Assembly: GCF_004135585.1 (NCBI RefSeq)
Contig: NZ_CP035501.1
Span: forward strand, 3,481,501 to 3,545,500
Direction of reading: 5' to 3'
Source: Sphingosinicella sp. BN140058
Lineage (GTDB): Bacteria > Pseudomonadota > Alphaproteobacteria > Sphingomonadales > Sphingomonadaceae
Length of the DNA stretch: 64,000 bases
A model generated the notes under the pieces. It had not been told where the DNA came from. It searched no databases and was given only the letters and a program-made list of their open reading frames with translations. The translations under genes and the position numbers were made by a program. Shown here one piece after another: positions 51,657 through 61,061 of the stretch; position 1 is the first letter of the stretch; every line of letters starts with the position of its first letter.

Positions 51657-54600
51657 TCAAAGCATTGCCGGCTGCTTCTCTTCAGGCTCCGTGATGAACC
51701 GGCGCAGCTTCGGCGCGATGCGCTGCTCCACGCGATCGATCACTTCGTAGACGACGGGGACCAGCACGAGCGAGAGCGCCGTCGAGCTGATCAGGCCGCC
51801 GATCACCGCCACCGCCATCGGCTGGCGGAAGGCCGAGCCTTCCCCGAGGCCGATCGCGGTGGGCAGCATTCCGGCGGCCATCGCGAAGGTGGTCATGATG
51901 ATCGGCCGGGCGCGCTCGTGACAGGCGTGCACGATGGCGTCGCGCCGGCTGGCGCCCTCACGCTCGCGCTCGATCGCGAATTCGACCAGCAGGATCGAAT
52001 TCTTGGCGGCGAGCCCCATCAGCATCAGGATACCGATCAGCACCGGCAGGGTGAGGTCGAGCCCGACCAGCAGCAGCGCCAGGAAAGCGCCGCCGATCGA
52101 CAGCGGGAGCGCCGAAAGGATGATCAGCGGCTTGAGGAAACTGCGGAACAGCAGCACCATGACGGCGAGGATCATGAAGACGCCGGCGGCCATCGCAACC
52201 CCGAAGCCGAGGAACAGCTCCTGCATCTGCTCGACGTCGCCGGTCGGCGTCAGGCTGACGCCCGCCGGCAGATGCTTGAGAACGGGGAGGGCATTCACCG
52301 CATCGGTTGCCTGACCGAGCGTCACCCCGAGCGGCAGATCCGCCTGCACGGCCGCTCGGCGGGCGCGGTTGAAACGTTCGATCCGGCCGAGGCCCGGCTG
52401 GAATCCGATGTCGGCCACGGCGCCCAAAGTGGTAGTGCCGCCGGATGCGGTCGGCAGCTGCATCGCCTCGATCTTGCCGAGCTGCTCGCGGGCTTCGAGC
52501 GGAATGCGCACGCGGATCGGCAGGCGGCGCTCGCCCTCGGTGAACATCGCCACGTTGGCATCCATCTCGCCGATCGTCGCCACCCGGGCGGCGGAGGCGA
52601 TGGTCTGCGCGCTTACGCCGAGCCGGGCCGCCTCGGCGAGCCGCGGCCGGATGACCAGCTCGGGGCCGGGCGGCGGGGTCGCCGGCCGCGGATCGGCGAC
52701 CTCGGTCAGGCCGCGCATCTCTTTTTCGAGCTGGAGCAGGGTCCGCTCCAGCAGCGGACCATTCTCCCCCGACAGCACGATCTCGAGGTCGGGCCGGCCC
52801 CACTCGCCCTGGGTGACCACGCGCGCATCGGCGATCCGCCGTAACGATGGGCGGATCTGGCTCTGAAACGCTTCGGTCGTGATGCCCGAATCCTTCTTCA
52901 ACACCACGGTGATCGTTGCGCGACGAAGGTCCGCACCACTGGCGGCGTTGTTGCTTGCGCCGGTCTGCGAGAACACGCGGGCAACCGCAGGATTGGCGCG
53001 CATCAAACGCGTCGTGTCTTCGACGATCCGCTCCATGTCCGCCTGGGTGGCGCCCGGTGCGGCTTGCGCTTCCAGGAAGATGTAGCCGGGATTGCTCGCT
53101 GGCATGAAGCCCGCCGGGATCAGCCCCGCCAGCATGATCGAGCCGGCAAAGAAGAGCCCGCCGAGCAGGACCGAGATCTTGTGGTGATTCAGGGCCCAGC
53201 CGAGGCTCTTCGCGTAGAAGGGCCGCATCGGCCGTTCCTCATGCGCCTTGCGGCTCGGCTTCAGGAAGTAGGCTGCGAGCAACGGAGTGAGGAGGCGCGC
53301 AACCAGGAGCGAGCAGAGCACGGCGGCGGCGACGGTGAGGCCGAACTCCTTGAAGAATTGGCCGACCGTACCGCCGAGGAAGGAGACAGGGGTGAACACG
53401 ACCACGATCGCCATCGTCGTCGCGATCACGGCGAGGCCAATCGCGTCGGCGCCTTCCAGCGCCGCCTGATAAGGGCGCTGTCCACGTTCGATCCTCTTCT
53501 CGATATTTTCGATCTCGACGATTGCATCGTCGACGAGAATGCCGATCACAAGGGTGAGCGAGAGCAGAGTCACGACGTTGAGCGTGAAGCCGCACAGCCA
53601 CATCACGACGAACGTCGGCAGCAGCGACAGCGGCATCGCCAGCGCAGCGATCATCGTCGATCGCCATTCGCGCAGGAACAGGAAGACGATCAGCGCGGCA
53701 AGGAGCATGCCTTCGACGAGGACGTGCACGGTGGCCTTGAAGCTGTTGCGAGTCTCGGTGACGGTGGAAATGATCAGCTCGATCGACACGTTCGGGTGGG
53801 TGGCTCGGAGCTGATCGAGCGCAGCGATGACTTCGTCCTCGACCGCAACGTCGCTCGCGACAGGGCTTTTCATCACCTGGAAGGCGACGACCGGCCTGTC
53901 GTCCAGGCGTGCGAAGCCCTGCTCCTCTCCCGCCCCCGCGCCGATCGAGGCGACGTCGCCGAGCAGCACGATGCGGCCGGCCACCGGGATTTCGACCTTG
54001 CGGATCTGCTCGATCGATTCCGCCGCACCGAGCACCCGGATATTCTGCTGCTGGCCGCCGACCCGGGCCTGGCCGCCGCCGGTATCCACCAAAAACACCC
54101 GTAGCGCGTCGTTGATCTGCGGAGCGGTGACCCCGTAGGCGGCCATCCGGCCAGGATCGAGAACGACGTTGATCTCCCGATCGACCCCGCCGACTCGCGC
54201 CACGCGGGCAACCCCCGGACGTGCCATCAAATCGCGCGCGATGGTGTCCTCGACGAACCAGCTGAGCTCCGTCTCGCTCATGCCCCTGGCCGAAACCGCA
54301 TAGGTCAGAATCGGAGCCGCATCGATCTCGAGCCGCTGGACGATGGGTTCCTCGATCTCGCGCGGCAGCTCGCTTCGGATCTCGTCGACCGCGCGCTGGA
54401 CGTCGTCGGTCGCGCGCTGGGGATCGTCACCGACCTCGAATTCGATCGTGGTCAGGGAAGAGCTCTGTGTGATCGTCGAGGTGACGTTGTCGACGCCGGA
54501 GACGCTGGTCACCGCATCCTCGATGAGACGGGTGACCTGGGTTTCGAGCTCCTGGGGAGCGGCGCCTTCCTGAATGACCGAGACCTGGACGACCGGGAAG

Positions 54601-54743
54601 GAGACATCCGGGAACTGCTTGATTGGGAGGAACAGATAAGCGGCGATGCCGGCGATGCTGAGGCCGAGAAACAGGACGATGACCGGGATCGGGTTCCGGA
54701 TCGCCCAGGAAGAAATGCCGGCAACGCCGTGATGCTCGCTCAT
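51657..54743 (-). CDS. RND efflux permease (HAE1 family)
   Basis: A 1028-residue inner-membrane pump. Twelve helices with two large periplasmic loops can be traced; the first helix follows SWAIRNPIPVIVLFLGLS. TM4 carries the proton-relay pair in GILVDDAIVEIENIEKR, and TM10 has the conserved GLAAKNSILLVEFA. It should export hydrophobic compounds by proton antiport. The start overlaps the adaptor gene stop (ATGA). Third gene of an OMF-MFP-RND operon whose TetR regulator lies divergently at its head. Confidence 0.95.
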   Translation of the reverse strand: MSEHHGVAGISSWAIRNPIPVIVLFLGLSIAGIAAYLFLPIKQFPDVSFPVVQVSVIQEGAAPQELETQVTRLIEDAVTSVSGVDNVTSTITQSSSLTTIEFEVGDDPQRATDDVQRAVDEIRSELPREIEEPIVQRLEIDAAPILTYAVSARGMSETELSWFVEDTIARDLMARPGVARVARVGGVDREINVVLDPGRMAAYGVTAPQINDALRVFLVDTGGGQARVGGQQQNIRVLGAAESIEQIRKVEIPVAGRIVLLGDVASIGAGAGEEQGFARLDDRPVVAFQVMKSPVASDVAVEDEVIAALDQLRATHPNVSIELIISTVTETRNSFKATVHVLVEGMLLAALIVFLFLREWRSTMIAALAMPLSLLPTFVVMWLCGFTLNVVTLLSLTLVIGILVDDAIVEIENIEKRIERGQRPYQAALEGADAIGLAVIATTMAIVVVFTPVSFLGGTVGQFFKEFGLTVAAAVLCSLLVARLLTPLLAAYFLKPSRKAHEERPMRPFYAKSLGWALNHHKISVLLGGLFFAGSIMLAGLIPAGFMPASNPGYIFLEAQAAPGATQADMERIVEDTTRLMRANPAVARVFSQTGASNNAASGADLRRATITVVLKKDSGITTEAFQSQIRPSLRRIADARVVTQGEWGRPDLEIVLSGENGPLLERTLLQLEKEMRGLTEVADPRPATPPPGPELVIRPRLAEAARLGVSAQTIASAARVATIGEMDANVAMFTEGERRLPIRVRIPLEAREQLGKIEAMQLPTASGGTTTLGAVADIGFQPGLGRIERFNRARRAAVQADLPLGVTLGQATDAVNALPVLKHLPAGVSLTPTGDVEQMQELFLGFGVAMAAGVFMILAVMVLLFRSFLKPLIILSALPLSIGGAFLALLLVGLDLTLPVLIGILMLMGLAAKNSILLVEFAIEREREGASRRDAIVHACHERARPIIMTTFAMAAGMLPTAIGLGEGSAFRQPMAVAVIGGLISSTALSLVLVPVVYEVIDRVEQRIAPKLRRFITEPEEKQPAML

Positions 54744-55981
54744 CGGGCGGCGCCTCCGCCGGCTGGCGCCGCGCCAGCCGGGCCCGATCCAGATCCCGGC
54801 TGCTGCGGGGCGAAGGTCGTGCCGCCGCCGCGGGGCGTCGCTGGGGCGTTCGTGACCTCGGCGGGCGGTGGCGGGGCACTCGCGCCACTTCCGTCAGTGC
54901 GGCCGCGGACCGGCCGCACCTGTTCGCCTTCGAGCACGAACGCGCCGCCGCCAAGCAGAACCATCGTTCCGACCGGCGGCCCCGAGAGGATTTCGACCCA
55001 CCCGCCGACCCGCCGACCGGTTCGAACCGGAACGCGATGGGCGCGATTGCCTGGCCGGAGCACCATCACCGATACGCCTTCCGCATCGAAGCGCAGCGCA
55101 TCCTCCGGAAGCGCCGGAGCCTGGGTGGTCGCGCCGGTGAAGTTGGCACGCCCGAAACCGCCCACTCGAAGATCGTTGCGGACCGGAAGCGTGACCAGCA
55201 CCGCGCCGAGGCGCGAGTCGCCGCTGACCTCGGCAGAGAGGGTGCGAATGGTGCCGGTCACCATCTCACCGCTCGGCAGCTGCACTTGCGCCGACTGGCC
55301 GACGCGAATGGTAGCGAGTTCGGCTTCGGGCACATCGGCCCGCAGCTCGACGAGGCCGCCCCTGGCAATGCGGAACATCGGCGTGCCGCCGACGGCGCCG
55401 ATGTCGCCCGGTCTGACCGCACGTGCGAGAATGCGACCGGAGACCGGCGCACGGATGATGAGGCGGCTCAATCGGGTGCGCAGCTCGGCGATTTGCGCCT
55501 CCGCGGCGCGGACCTGCGCCGCCGCCGTTGCCGCCGCGGTGCGGCGCTGCTCGATCTGTTCGGTCGCCACCACGCCTTCGCGGTCGAGACCGCTGACACG
55601 CGCCGCCTCCCTACGTGCCTGCGCCGCTGAAGCACGCTGCTGGGCAAGGTTGGCCTGAAGCTGGGCGATCTGCGCCTCGAGGAGAGTCGGATCCATTCGC
55701 ACCAACGGCTGACCCGCGCGCACAAAATCTCCTTCCTCAGCAAGCACCTGGGTGACCCGGTAGCCTGCGACTTCGGCGCCGACCGCAGCCTCCTCCCGCG
55801 CCACCAGCACGCCCGATGCGGTGATGCCGCCGACCAGCGGCCGTAACTCGATGCGCGTAACCCCGACGTCGCGCGGTGCGCTGTCGGCCTTCTTGGCGGT
55901 CTCCTCGCTTCCGCCGCAGGCGGCGAGAACAAGGCAACTCGCGATCGCCACTGCGCGCAAAATTTCTCTCCCGGTGATCAT
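54740..55981 (-). CDS. RND efflux periplasmic adaptor (MFP/HlyD family)
   Basis: A 413-residue lipoprotein (signal ending LVLAAC). Barrel-sandwich half-motif VGAEVAGYRVTQVLAEEGDFV is followed by an alpha-hairpin (residues about 100-170, rich in Ala/Gln/Arg) and IRAPVSGRILARAVRPGD for the second half. Role: bridging the RND pump and the outer-membrane factor. An extra C-terminal tail of about 60 residues is Gly/Pro/Ala-rich (PPPPAEV ... GSGSGPAGAAP), probably disordered. Overlaps both neighbours (TGATG before, ATGA after), so all three are co-translated. Confidence 0.93.
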   Translation of the reverse strand: MITGREILRAVAIASCLVLAACGGSEETAKKADSAPRDVGVTRIELRPLVGGITASGVLVAREEAAVGAEVAGYRVTQVLAEEGDFVRAGQPLVRMDPTLLEAQIAQLQANLAQQRASAAQARREAARVSGLDREGVVATEQIEQRRTAAATAAAQVRAAEAQIAELRTRLSRLIIRAPVSGRILARAVRPGDIGAVGGTPMFRIARGGLVELRADVPEAELATIRVGQSAQVQLPSGEMVTGTIRTLSAEVSGDSRLGAVLVTLPVRNDLRVGGFGRANFTGATTQAPALPEDALRFDAEGVSVMVLRPGNRAHRVPVRTGRRVGGWVEILSGPPVGTMVLLGGGAFVLEGEQVRPVRGRTDGSGASAPPPPAEVTNAPATPRGGGTTFAPQQPGSGSGPAGAAPAGGGAAR

Positions 55982-57507
55982 CAGCTTAGCCTTCCGGCCG
56001 GCGCAGGTGTCCAGCCCCCGCCGAAGGCGCGGAACGTCTGGACCGAGCGGCGAAGCGCCTGAGCGTGCGCAGCGGCGGCCGCGGACCTGATGGTTCGCCA
56101 GGCCCGCTCCGCGTCCAGAACGGCGGTGAGATTGTCGAGCCCAAGGGCATAGCGCCGACGGGCTGCATCAAAGGCCACCCGCGCCCGGCTCTCCCCCGCA
56201 TCGAGCACGGCGAAGCGGTTTCGGTCGGACTCGAGCAGGGTCATAGCCTGATCGGCCTCCGAATAGGCGGTCTGCACCGCCCGCTCATAGGCAAGGACCG
56301 CCTGCTCGGCGCGGGCGCCCGAGGCGCGCAGCTCGGCAAGCAGGCGCGGACGATCGAGCACGGGGAGGGTGAGGCCCAGTCCAAACGCCCAGAAGGCGGT
56401 GGTGCTCTCGAAGGTGCCGCGCTGGAGTCCGAGGCCCAAGCCCGGCCGGAGCGAGATCCGAGGAAACAACTCGAGCTCCGCCGTGGTCAGATTGCCTGCG
56501 GCGGATTGGATACGCGCTTCCGCCTCGCGGACGTCCGGACGGCGGACGAGCAGGTCGCCGGGAATGAGCGCGGGGGGCGAAGGGATGGCCCCGAGATCGG
56601 CAGTCACCGGAACCGTGTCGAGGCTGGCGCCGGCATTGCCGGTGAGGAGGAGGAGCGAGCGCCGCAGATTACGCAATTGGGCTTCGAGATCGCGCAATTG
56701 GGCTGAGGCTTGCGCGACGTCCGCCTCGATCCGGGCTGCGTCTGCGGTCGGAGCGAGGCCGCGCTGCCCCTGAATTCGGGCGATCCGCAGCAATTCTTCC
56801 TGGATCCTGAGCGTAGCGCGCGCATCCTCGACCTGCACCGCGAGTGCGCGGGCCTGGAACAGAGTGTCCGCGATCTCCGCGGTGACGGCGACTCGCGACG
56901 CTTCGGCATTGAAGCGGGCCGCCGCGAAATCACCCTCGGCGGTGCGCCGGGCGGCGCTGCGCCGGCCAAAGAAATCGAGCTCGTAGCTGACGTTGAAGTT
57001 GAGATTCGCAGTGGCGCTGCGACCGCTTGGGGTCAGCGAGAAGCCCGGCGGGATACCGGGGATGTCGATGCTTTGCTGTCCGCCGAGATCCTCTGTCTGC
57101 CTGACCTCGCGGCTGCCCTCGATATTCCCCTGCGGTCCCAATTGGGCGAGGGTCGCCGCACGCAGCGCGCGGGCTTCGTCGAGACGCGCCAGAGCGGTGC
57201 GGGTATCGAAGCCGGTCGCCAGCGCCTGCTCGACGAGGGCGGTCAGCTGAGGATCGTCATAGACCGTCCACCAGCGGTCGAGCGCGATCGTCGCGCCCGC
57301 GGCCGCTTGCGCGTCGAATGCCTGCGGCAGTCGAACATCCGGAGCACGGGGGCTCCTGCCGGTCGTGCAGCCACCGGCCAGCGCCACCATCAGCAGCATC
57401 GGCATCAGCCGCCACGCACAAACGCATCCGAGCCGCCCCCAGCGCGCCTCGGCAACTTCTACCCCCCCGATGACGTTGGAACCGCCGGAGGCGGGCGCAT
57501 CGGACAT
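55981..57507 (-). CDS. RND efflux outer-membrane factor (NodT/TolC-like)
   Basis: A 508-residue outer-membrane channel of the NodT lipoprotein group. The LAGGC lipobox lies near residue 48, so the true start may be an internal ATG (MPMLLMVALAGGC) about 34 codons in. Two repeats of the OEP domain follow, with the typical DRWWTVYDDPQLTALVEQAL opening, LFPRISLRPGLGLGL and a last helix near DAERAWRTIRSA. First gene of the operon; the divergent TetR gene and a perfect 27-bp operator lie immediately upstream. Confidence 0.93.
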   Translation of the reverse strand: MSDAPASGGSNVIGGVEVAEARWGRLGCVCAWRLMPMLLMVALAGGCTTGRSPRAPDVRLPQAFDAQAAAGATIALDRWWTVYDDPQLTALVEQALATGFDTRTALARLDEARALRAATLAQLGPQGNIEGSREVRQTEDLGGQQSIDIPGIPPGFSLTPSGRSATANLNFNVSYELDFFGRRSAARRTAEGDFAAARFNAEASRVAVTAEIADTLFQARALAVQVEDARATLRIQEELLRIARIQGQRGLAPTADAARIEADVAQASAQLRDLEAQLRNLRRSLLLLTGNAGASLDTVPVTADLGAIPSPPALIPGDLLVRRPDVREAEARIQSAAGNLTTAELELFPRISLRPGLGLGLQRGTFESTTAFWAFGLGLTLPVLDRPRLLAELRASGARAEQAVLAYERAVQTAYSEADQAMTLLESDRNRFAVLDAGESRARVAFDAARRRYALGLDNLTAVLDAERAWRTIRSAAAAAHAQALRRSVQTFRAFGGGWTPAPAGRLS

Positions 57508-57519
57508 GTTCGAACCTTA

Positions 57520-57546
57520 ACTTATGATATAGTCTGTATCATAAGT
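57520..57546. promoter_or_regulatory. Perfect palindromic operator between the efflux operon and its TetR gene
   Basis: ACTTATGATA, 7-bp spacer TAGTCTG, TATCATAAGT: a flawless 10-bp inverted repeat. It starts 12 bp before the efflux operon ATG and ends 44 bp before the TetR start, so a bound dimer would block both promoters. Its AT-rich sequence stands out in the GC-rich surroundings and also provides TATGATA as a likely -10 hexamer. Confidence 0.8.
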
Positions 57547-57590
57547 GAGCGTGATAATGAGCGCAAGCAGCTTGTTGGGAGCGGTTCTGA

Positions 57591-58133
57591 GTGGTGGATG
57601 CGAGGATTGGAAAGACGCGCGCCGCGCTTGCCAAAGCGATGCTCGAGCTGATCGCCGAGCATGATTTCTCGACGATCACCGTCGCCGACATCGCCGCAAG
57701 GGCGGATGTCGGTTATGCCACCTTCTTTCGCCACTATCGGGAGAAGCAGGATCTACTGTTCGATGCCGCCGATCAGCTGATCGATGAGCTCCTGCCCACG
57801 ATGCTGCCGGCACTCCGGGACGAGGACACGCTCAGCGCCTCGGTTGCACTCTGCCGCTTCATTGCCGGCCGCAAGGCGATCTGTCGGGCGCTGTTCGCAG
57901 GCGGTGCCGAGCCGCAAGTCTGTCGCATCCTCACCGAGCGATCGATGGCCCGCGCCCAGACCACGGGCCTGCCCGATCCGCCCGGGCTGCCGTTCGGCCT
58001 CGCCATCACCCATTCGGTGCGGGCAACACTGGGCATCCTTGCCTGGTGGTTCGACGAGGCTCCCGATATGGATTGCGACGCGGTGGGCGCAATCATAGAC
58101 CGCCTCGTCATGGCGCCCGTGCGAAGAGCGTGA
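57591..58133 (+). CDS. TetR-family repressor of the RND efflux operon
   Basis: A 180-residue regulator. The N-terminal DNA-binding domain is FSTITVADIAARADVGYATFFRHY. The C-terminal domain is short and of the TetR_C_33 or similar type (CRFIAGRKAICRALFAGG). A GTG start, followed by a second GTG, opens the frame without a strong ribosome site, so initiation may be weak or leaderless. The divergent position and the palindrome between the genes make it the local repressor of the OMF-MFP-RND operon. Confidence 0.9.
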   Translation: MVDARIGKTRAALAKAMLELIAEHDFSTITVADIAARADVGYATFFRHYREKQDLLFDAADQLIDELLPTMLPALRDEDTLSASVALCRFIAGRKAICRALFAGGAEPQVCRILTERSMARAQTTGLPDPPGLPFGLAITHSVRATLGILAWWFDEAPDMDCDAVGAIIDRLVMAPVRRA

Positions 58134-58251
58134 ACATAGGTGTTCGGACGCCGCTGTCCCGCCACGATCACGCAAAGGTTTGAAGCCACGCCTGATCCTC
58201 GACTATGGGGTCGCAACGCGGTGCGCGCGGCGCGAACAGGGAAGGGTTGGC

Positions 58252-59352
58252 ATGCTGGGGTATTTCAAGGGCGCGTTCCTGTTCACGATCGTCTGCCTGG
58301 CACTGGCCGTATGGCTCGGCTGGGAGATGACCGGCAGCGTGATCGGCACCGCCGGCGTGCTGTGGATCGTGGTCGTGCTCAGCATTCTCGAAGTCTCGCT
58401 TTCCTTCGACAATGCCGTGGTCAACGCATCGGTGCTGAAGGAGATGTCGCCGGTCTGGCGCAAGCGCTTCCTCACCTGGGGCATCGCCATCGCCGTGTTC
58501 GGAATGCGGATCGTCTTCCCGCTGCTGATCGTTGCCATCGCCGCCCATCTGGGTCCAATCGAGGCGTTGAAGCTCGCCGCCGGCAATCCGACCGAATATG
58601 AGCGGATCATCACCAGTGCGCATGTCGGCATCGCCGGCTTCGGAGGCGCCTTTCTGGCGATGGTCGGGCTGAAGTTCTTCTTCGACCGCGACAAGGACAT
58701 CCATTGGATCGGGTTGATCGAGCGCCGTCTCGCCAGCCTCGCGTCGGTGCATGCCATCGAAATCGGCGTGGTGCTGCTCTGCCTGTACGGCGTGTCCCGG
58801 CTGCTGCACAGCGAGGCGGAAGCGCTGACCTTCATCGTCAGCGGCATCTTCGGCATCCTCGCCCACCTTGCCGTCGAAGCGGTCAACTCGCTGCTCGAGC
58901 CCGACGAGCATGCCATTGCCGGCGGCGCCGCCCGCTCGGGACTTGCCGGCTTCCTCTACTTGAACCTGCTCGATTCCGCTTTCTCGTTCGATGGGGTGAT
59001 CGGCGCGTTCGCGTTGTCGAACAACATCTTCGTGATTGCGCTCGGCCTCGGCATCGGCGCCATGTTCGTCCGATCGATGACGATCATGCTCGTCGACAAG
59101 GGCACGCTCGCGCATTACCGCTATCTCGAACATGGCGCCTTCTGGGCGATCATCGCGCTGGCGGTGGTGATGCTGCTCTCGGCACGTTTCCACATCCCCG
59201 AAGTGATCACCGGCGTGGTCGGCGCGGTGTTCATCGGCCTCTCCCTCTACGGATCGGCCCGCTACAATCGGCGTCATCCCTCGGATCCCGCCTTCGGGAC
59301 CCTCGACGATTGCAGTCCGGTGCGGCCGGACGGCACCGAGCTCAAATCCTGA
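58252..59352 (+). CDS. DUF475/TerC-like integral membrane protein
   Basis: A 366-residue polytopic protein, about nine helices, related to TerC. Conserved acidic intramembrane patches are EVSLSFDNAVVNASVL near residue 45 and LDSAFSFDGVIGAFALSNN near 240, both repeating the S-F-D pattern that is thought to bind metal. Members are linked to tellurite resistance, metal (Mn/Ca) homeostasis or membrane-protein insertion. GGGAAGGGTTGGC precedes the ATG. The PhoB-type regulator gene follows by 19 bp, so they are probably one transcript, an unusual link. Confidence 0.9.
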   Translation: MLGYFKGAFLFTIVCLALAVWLGWEMTGSVIGTAGVLWIVVVLSILEVSLSFDNAVVNASVLKEMSPVWRKRFLTWGIAIAVFGMRIVFPLLIVAIAAHLGPIEALKLAAGNPTEYERIITSAHVGIAGFGGAFLAMVGLKFFFDRDKDIHWIGLIERRLASLASVHAIEIGVVLLCLYGVSRLLHSEAEALTFIVSGIFGILAHLAVEAVNSLLEPDEHAIAGGAARSGLAGFLYLNLLDSAFSFDGVIGAFALSNNIFVIALGLGIGAMFVRSMTIMLVDKGTLAHYRYLEHGAFWAIIALAVVMLLSARFHIPEVITGVVGAVFIGLSLYGSARYNRRHPSDPAFGTLDDCSPVRPDGTELKS

Positions 59353-59371
59353 TCGACGCGAAGGATAATCG

Positions 59372-60070
59372 ATGAACCGCGGACGCTTGCTCCTCGTCGA
59401 GGACGACAAGGCCTTGTCGGAACTCCTCCTGTTCAACTTTCGCAAGGAAGGGTTCGAGGTCGAGCATACCAGCGACGGCGACGAGGCGCTGATGCTGGCC
59501 GACGAGCGGCCGCCCGACGTCGTCATCCTCGACTGGATGATCGAGGGCGTGCCCGGAATCGAAGTCTGCCGGCGCCTGCGGCGGCGCGAGGCGACCGCCA
59601 ACGTGCCGATCATCATGCTGACCGCCCGCGGCGAGGAGACCGATCGGATCCGTGGGCTCGAGACCGGCGCCGACGATTATGTGACCAAGCCCTTCAGCCC
59701 GCGCGAACTCATCGCGCGTGTCGGCGCGGTGCTGCGCCGCGTCCGTCCTGCCCTGGCCGGCGGCAGCCTGAGCTTCGCGGATCTCGAAATGGATGTGTCG
59801 GCGCACAAGGTTCGGCGCGGCGGACGCACGGTGGCGCTCGGGCCGACCGAATTTCGTCTGTTGCGCCACTTCATGGAGCATCCGGGCCGGGTCTTCTCCC
59901 GCGAGCGCCTTCTCGACGCTGTGTGGTCGCACGATGCCGATATCGAAGTGCGCACTGTCGACGTCCACATCCGCCGCCTGCGCAAGGCGCTCAACGAAGG
60001 TGGCGAGAAGGACGTGATCCGCACCGTCCGGTCCGCCGGCTATTCGCTCGATGAGGCGGAGAGCGACTGA
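59372..60070 (+). CDS. phoB: PhoB-type OmpR-family response regulator
   Basis: A 232-residue two-domain regulator. The receiver has the acid pocket VEDD (about 9-12), the phosphorylation Asp in VVILDWM, Thr in MLTARG and Lys in VTKPFSP. The C-terminal winged helix reads LGPTEFRLLRHFMEHPGRVF and RTVDVHIRRLRKALNEGG, very PhoB-like throughout. The symbol rests on sequence similarity only: no pst, phoU or phoR gene adjoins, and the neighbour is a DUF475 membrane protein. No kinase is adjacent. Confidence 0.85.
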   Translation: MNRGRLLLVEDDKALSELLLFNFRKEGFEVEHTSDGDEALMLADERPPDVVILDWMIEGVPGIEVCRRLRRREATANVPIIMLTARGEETDRIRGLETGADDYVTKPFSPRELIARVGAVLRRVRPALAGGSLSFADLEMDVSAHKVRRGGRTVALGPTEFRLLRHFMEHPGRVFSRERLLDAVWSHDADIEVRTVDVHIRRLRKALNEGGEKDVIRTVRSAGYSLDEAESD

Positions 60071-60076
60071 GCGCGA

Positions 60077-60640
60077 TTACGACTTGAAGGTGGGCAGCGC
60101 AGGCATCCCGTTGTCACCGTCGGCGATGTAGGGCGCCGCCATACCGGTGATCCCGGCGGTGGCGATGGCACGCTTGACCCGCGCTTCGCAGCGGTCGCGC
60201 ACTTCGAGGGCGATCGCCATGGTCGGCACCCGCACGGTCACCGCCATGCCGATCCGCCGCCGGTTCTTGGTCAACAACGAGCCGACCGCCAGCGTCCCGG
60301 TAAGGTCCATCTTCATGTCGACCTCGGTGACCTGCAGATTGGCCTCGCGACACTGGTTGCGCATCACCGTCGCGCATTGGCGCATCAGCGATCCGACCTG
60401 GTAGCTGGCGGGCACGTCCAGGGTCGCGATCACGACGATTCGCTTGGTGAGCAATTGCGTCTGCGGGATCGGACGATAGAACAAGTTGGCCTCCTGCCGG
60501 GCGTTCCGCACAGCTTGGCGCGCGATGGTTAAGATATCTCCAACACTGGATCGAAAGGGCTCTACCGGATCCCTTCGGCCTGCTTCCTCGCCGGGCGGCG
60601 GGCTGCCGCACCTTTGAGGATGCGGCGAAAGGTGGGACAT
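60077..60640 (-). CDS. Hypothetical protein, start uncertain
   Basis: Up to 187 residues. From about residue 50 the sequence (RPIPQTQLLTKRIVVIATLDVP) reads like a folded domain with alternating strands, two Cys (MRQCATVMRNQCREA) and a GTLAVGSLLT segment. The first 35 residues overlap the MerR gene in another frame and are Pro/Arg-rich, so the real start is probably inside, at a TTG near residue 54 or an ATG further on. No family recognised. Convergent with the PhoB-type gene, 6 bp apart. Confidence 0.55.
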   Translation of the reverse strand: MSHLSPHPQRCGSPPPGEEAGRRDPVEPFRSSVGDILTIARQAVRNARQEANLFYRPIPQTQLLTKRIVVIATLDVPASYQVGSLMRQCATVMRNQCREANLQVTEVDMKMDLTGTLAVGSLLTKNRRRIGMAVTVRVPTMAIALEVRDRCEARVKRAIATAGITGMAAPYIADGDNGMPALPTFKS

Positions 60641-60987
60641 TCCATATGGCTCGGCGCGGGACAGGCGGCGGCATGCCGCAGCCCGTCCCGCAGGATGCCG
60701 AGCTTGCGGATCGTCGCGTCTAGCCTGTCCGCTTTGGCGTTGAGCAGCGTGCGGTCGAGTCGCATCGTTCCGTCCGCGGCAAACATGCCGCCGATCTCGG
60801 CTAGCGAGAATCCGGCGGCGCGTCCGAGGGCAATCAGCGCCAGACGCTCGATCACATCCGGCGCGAAGATCCGCTTCAATCCGCGCCGGCCGATCGACGC
60901 GATCAACCCTTTCTCCTCGTAGAAACGCAGTGCCGAGGCCGGGACGCCGGAGCGTCCCGCGACCTCGGAGATATCCAGAGCCTGCAC
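60562..60987 (-). CDS. MerR-family regulator, SoxR-like operator but no Fe-S cluster motif
   Basis: A 141-residue regulator. The MerR helix-turn-helix reads LDISEVAGRSGVPASALRFYEEKGLI, followed by a wing and the dimer helix. The C-terminus has only two Cys (ACPAPSHMEC), spaced 7 apart, not the CxxCxCx5C of SoxR. It resembles the many uncharacterised alphaproteobacterial MerR proteins with this CPAPSHMEC tail. A GTG start is chosen next to GAGG; the upstream frame is non-coding. Divergent from a methyltransferase gene across a SoxR-box-like palindrome. Confidence 0.88.
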   Translation of the reverse strand: MQALDISEVAGRSGVPASALRFYEEKGLIASIGRRGLKRIFAPDVIERLALIALGRAAGFSLAEIGGMFAADGTMRLDRTLLNAKADRLDATIRKLGILRDGLRHAAACPAPSHMECPTFRRILKGAAARRPARKQAEGIR

Positions 60988-60991
60988 CCTC

Positions 60992-61014
60992 TTGACCTCA
61001 AGTCGACTTGAAGT
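60992..61014. promoter_or_regulatory. SoxR-box-like MerR operator
   Basis: ACCTCAAGTC/GACTTGAAGT: a 10-bp inverted repeat with one mismatch, close to the known SoxR box core CCTCAAGTTAACTTGAGG. TTGACC at its left edge is a good -35 for the methyltransferase gene, with the long spacer typical of MerR-activated promoters. Its place between two divergent genes supports control by the MerR protein. Confidence 0.65.
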
Positions 61015-61061
61015 GGCAGGATGCCGTCTTCGTACGGAAACGACAAGCAAGGGAGACGAAG

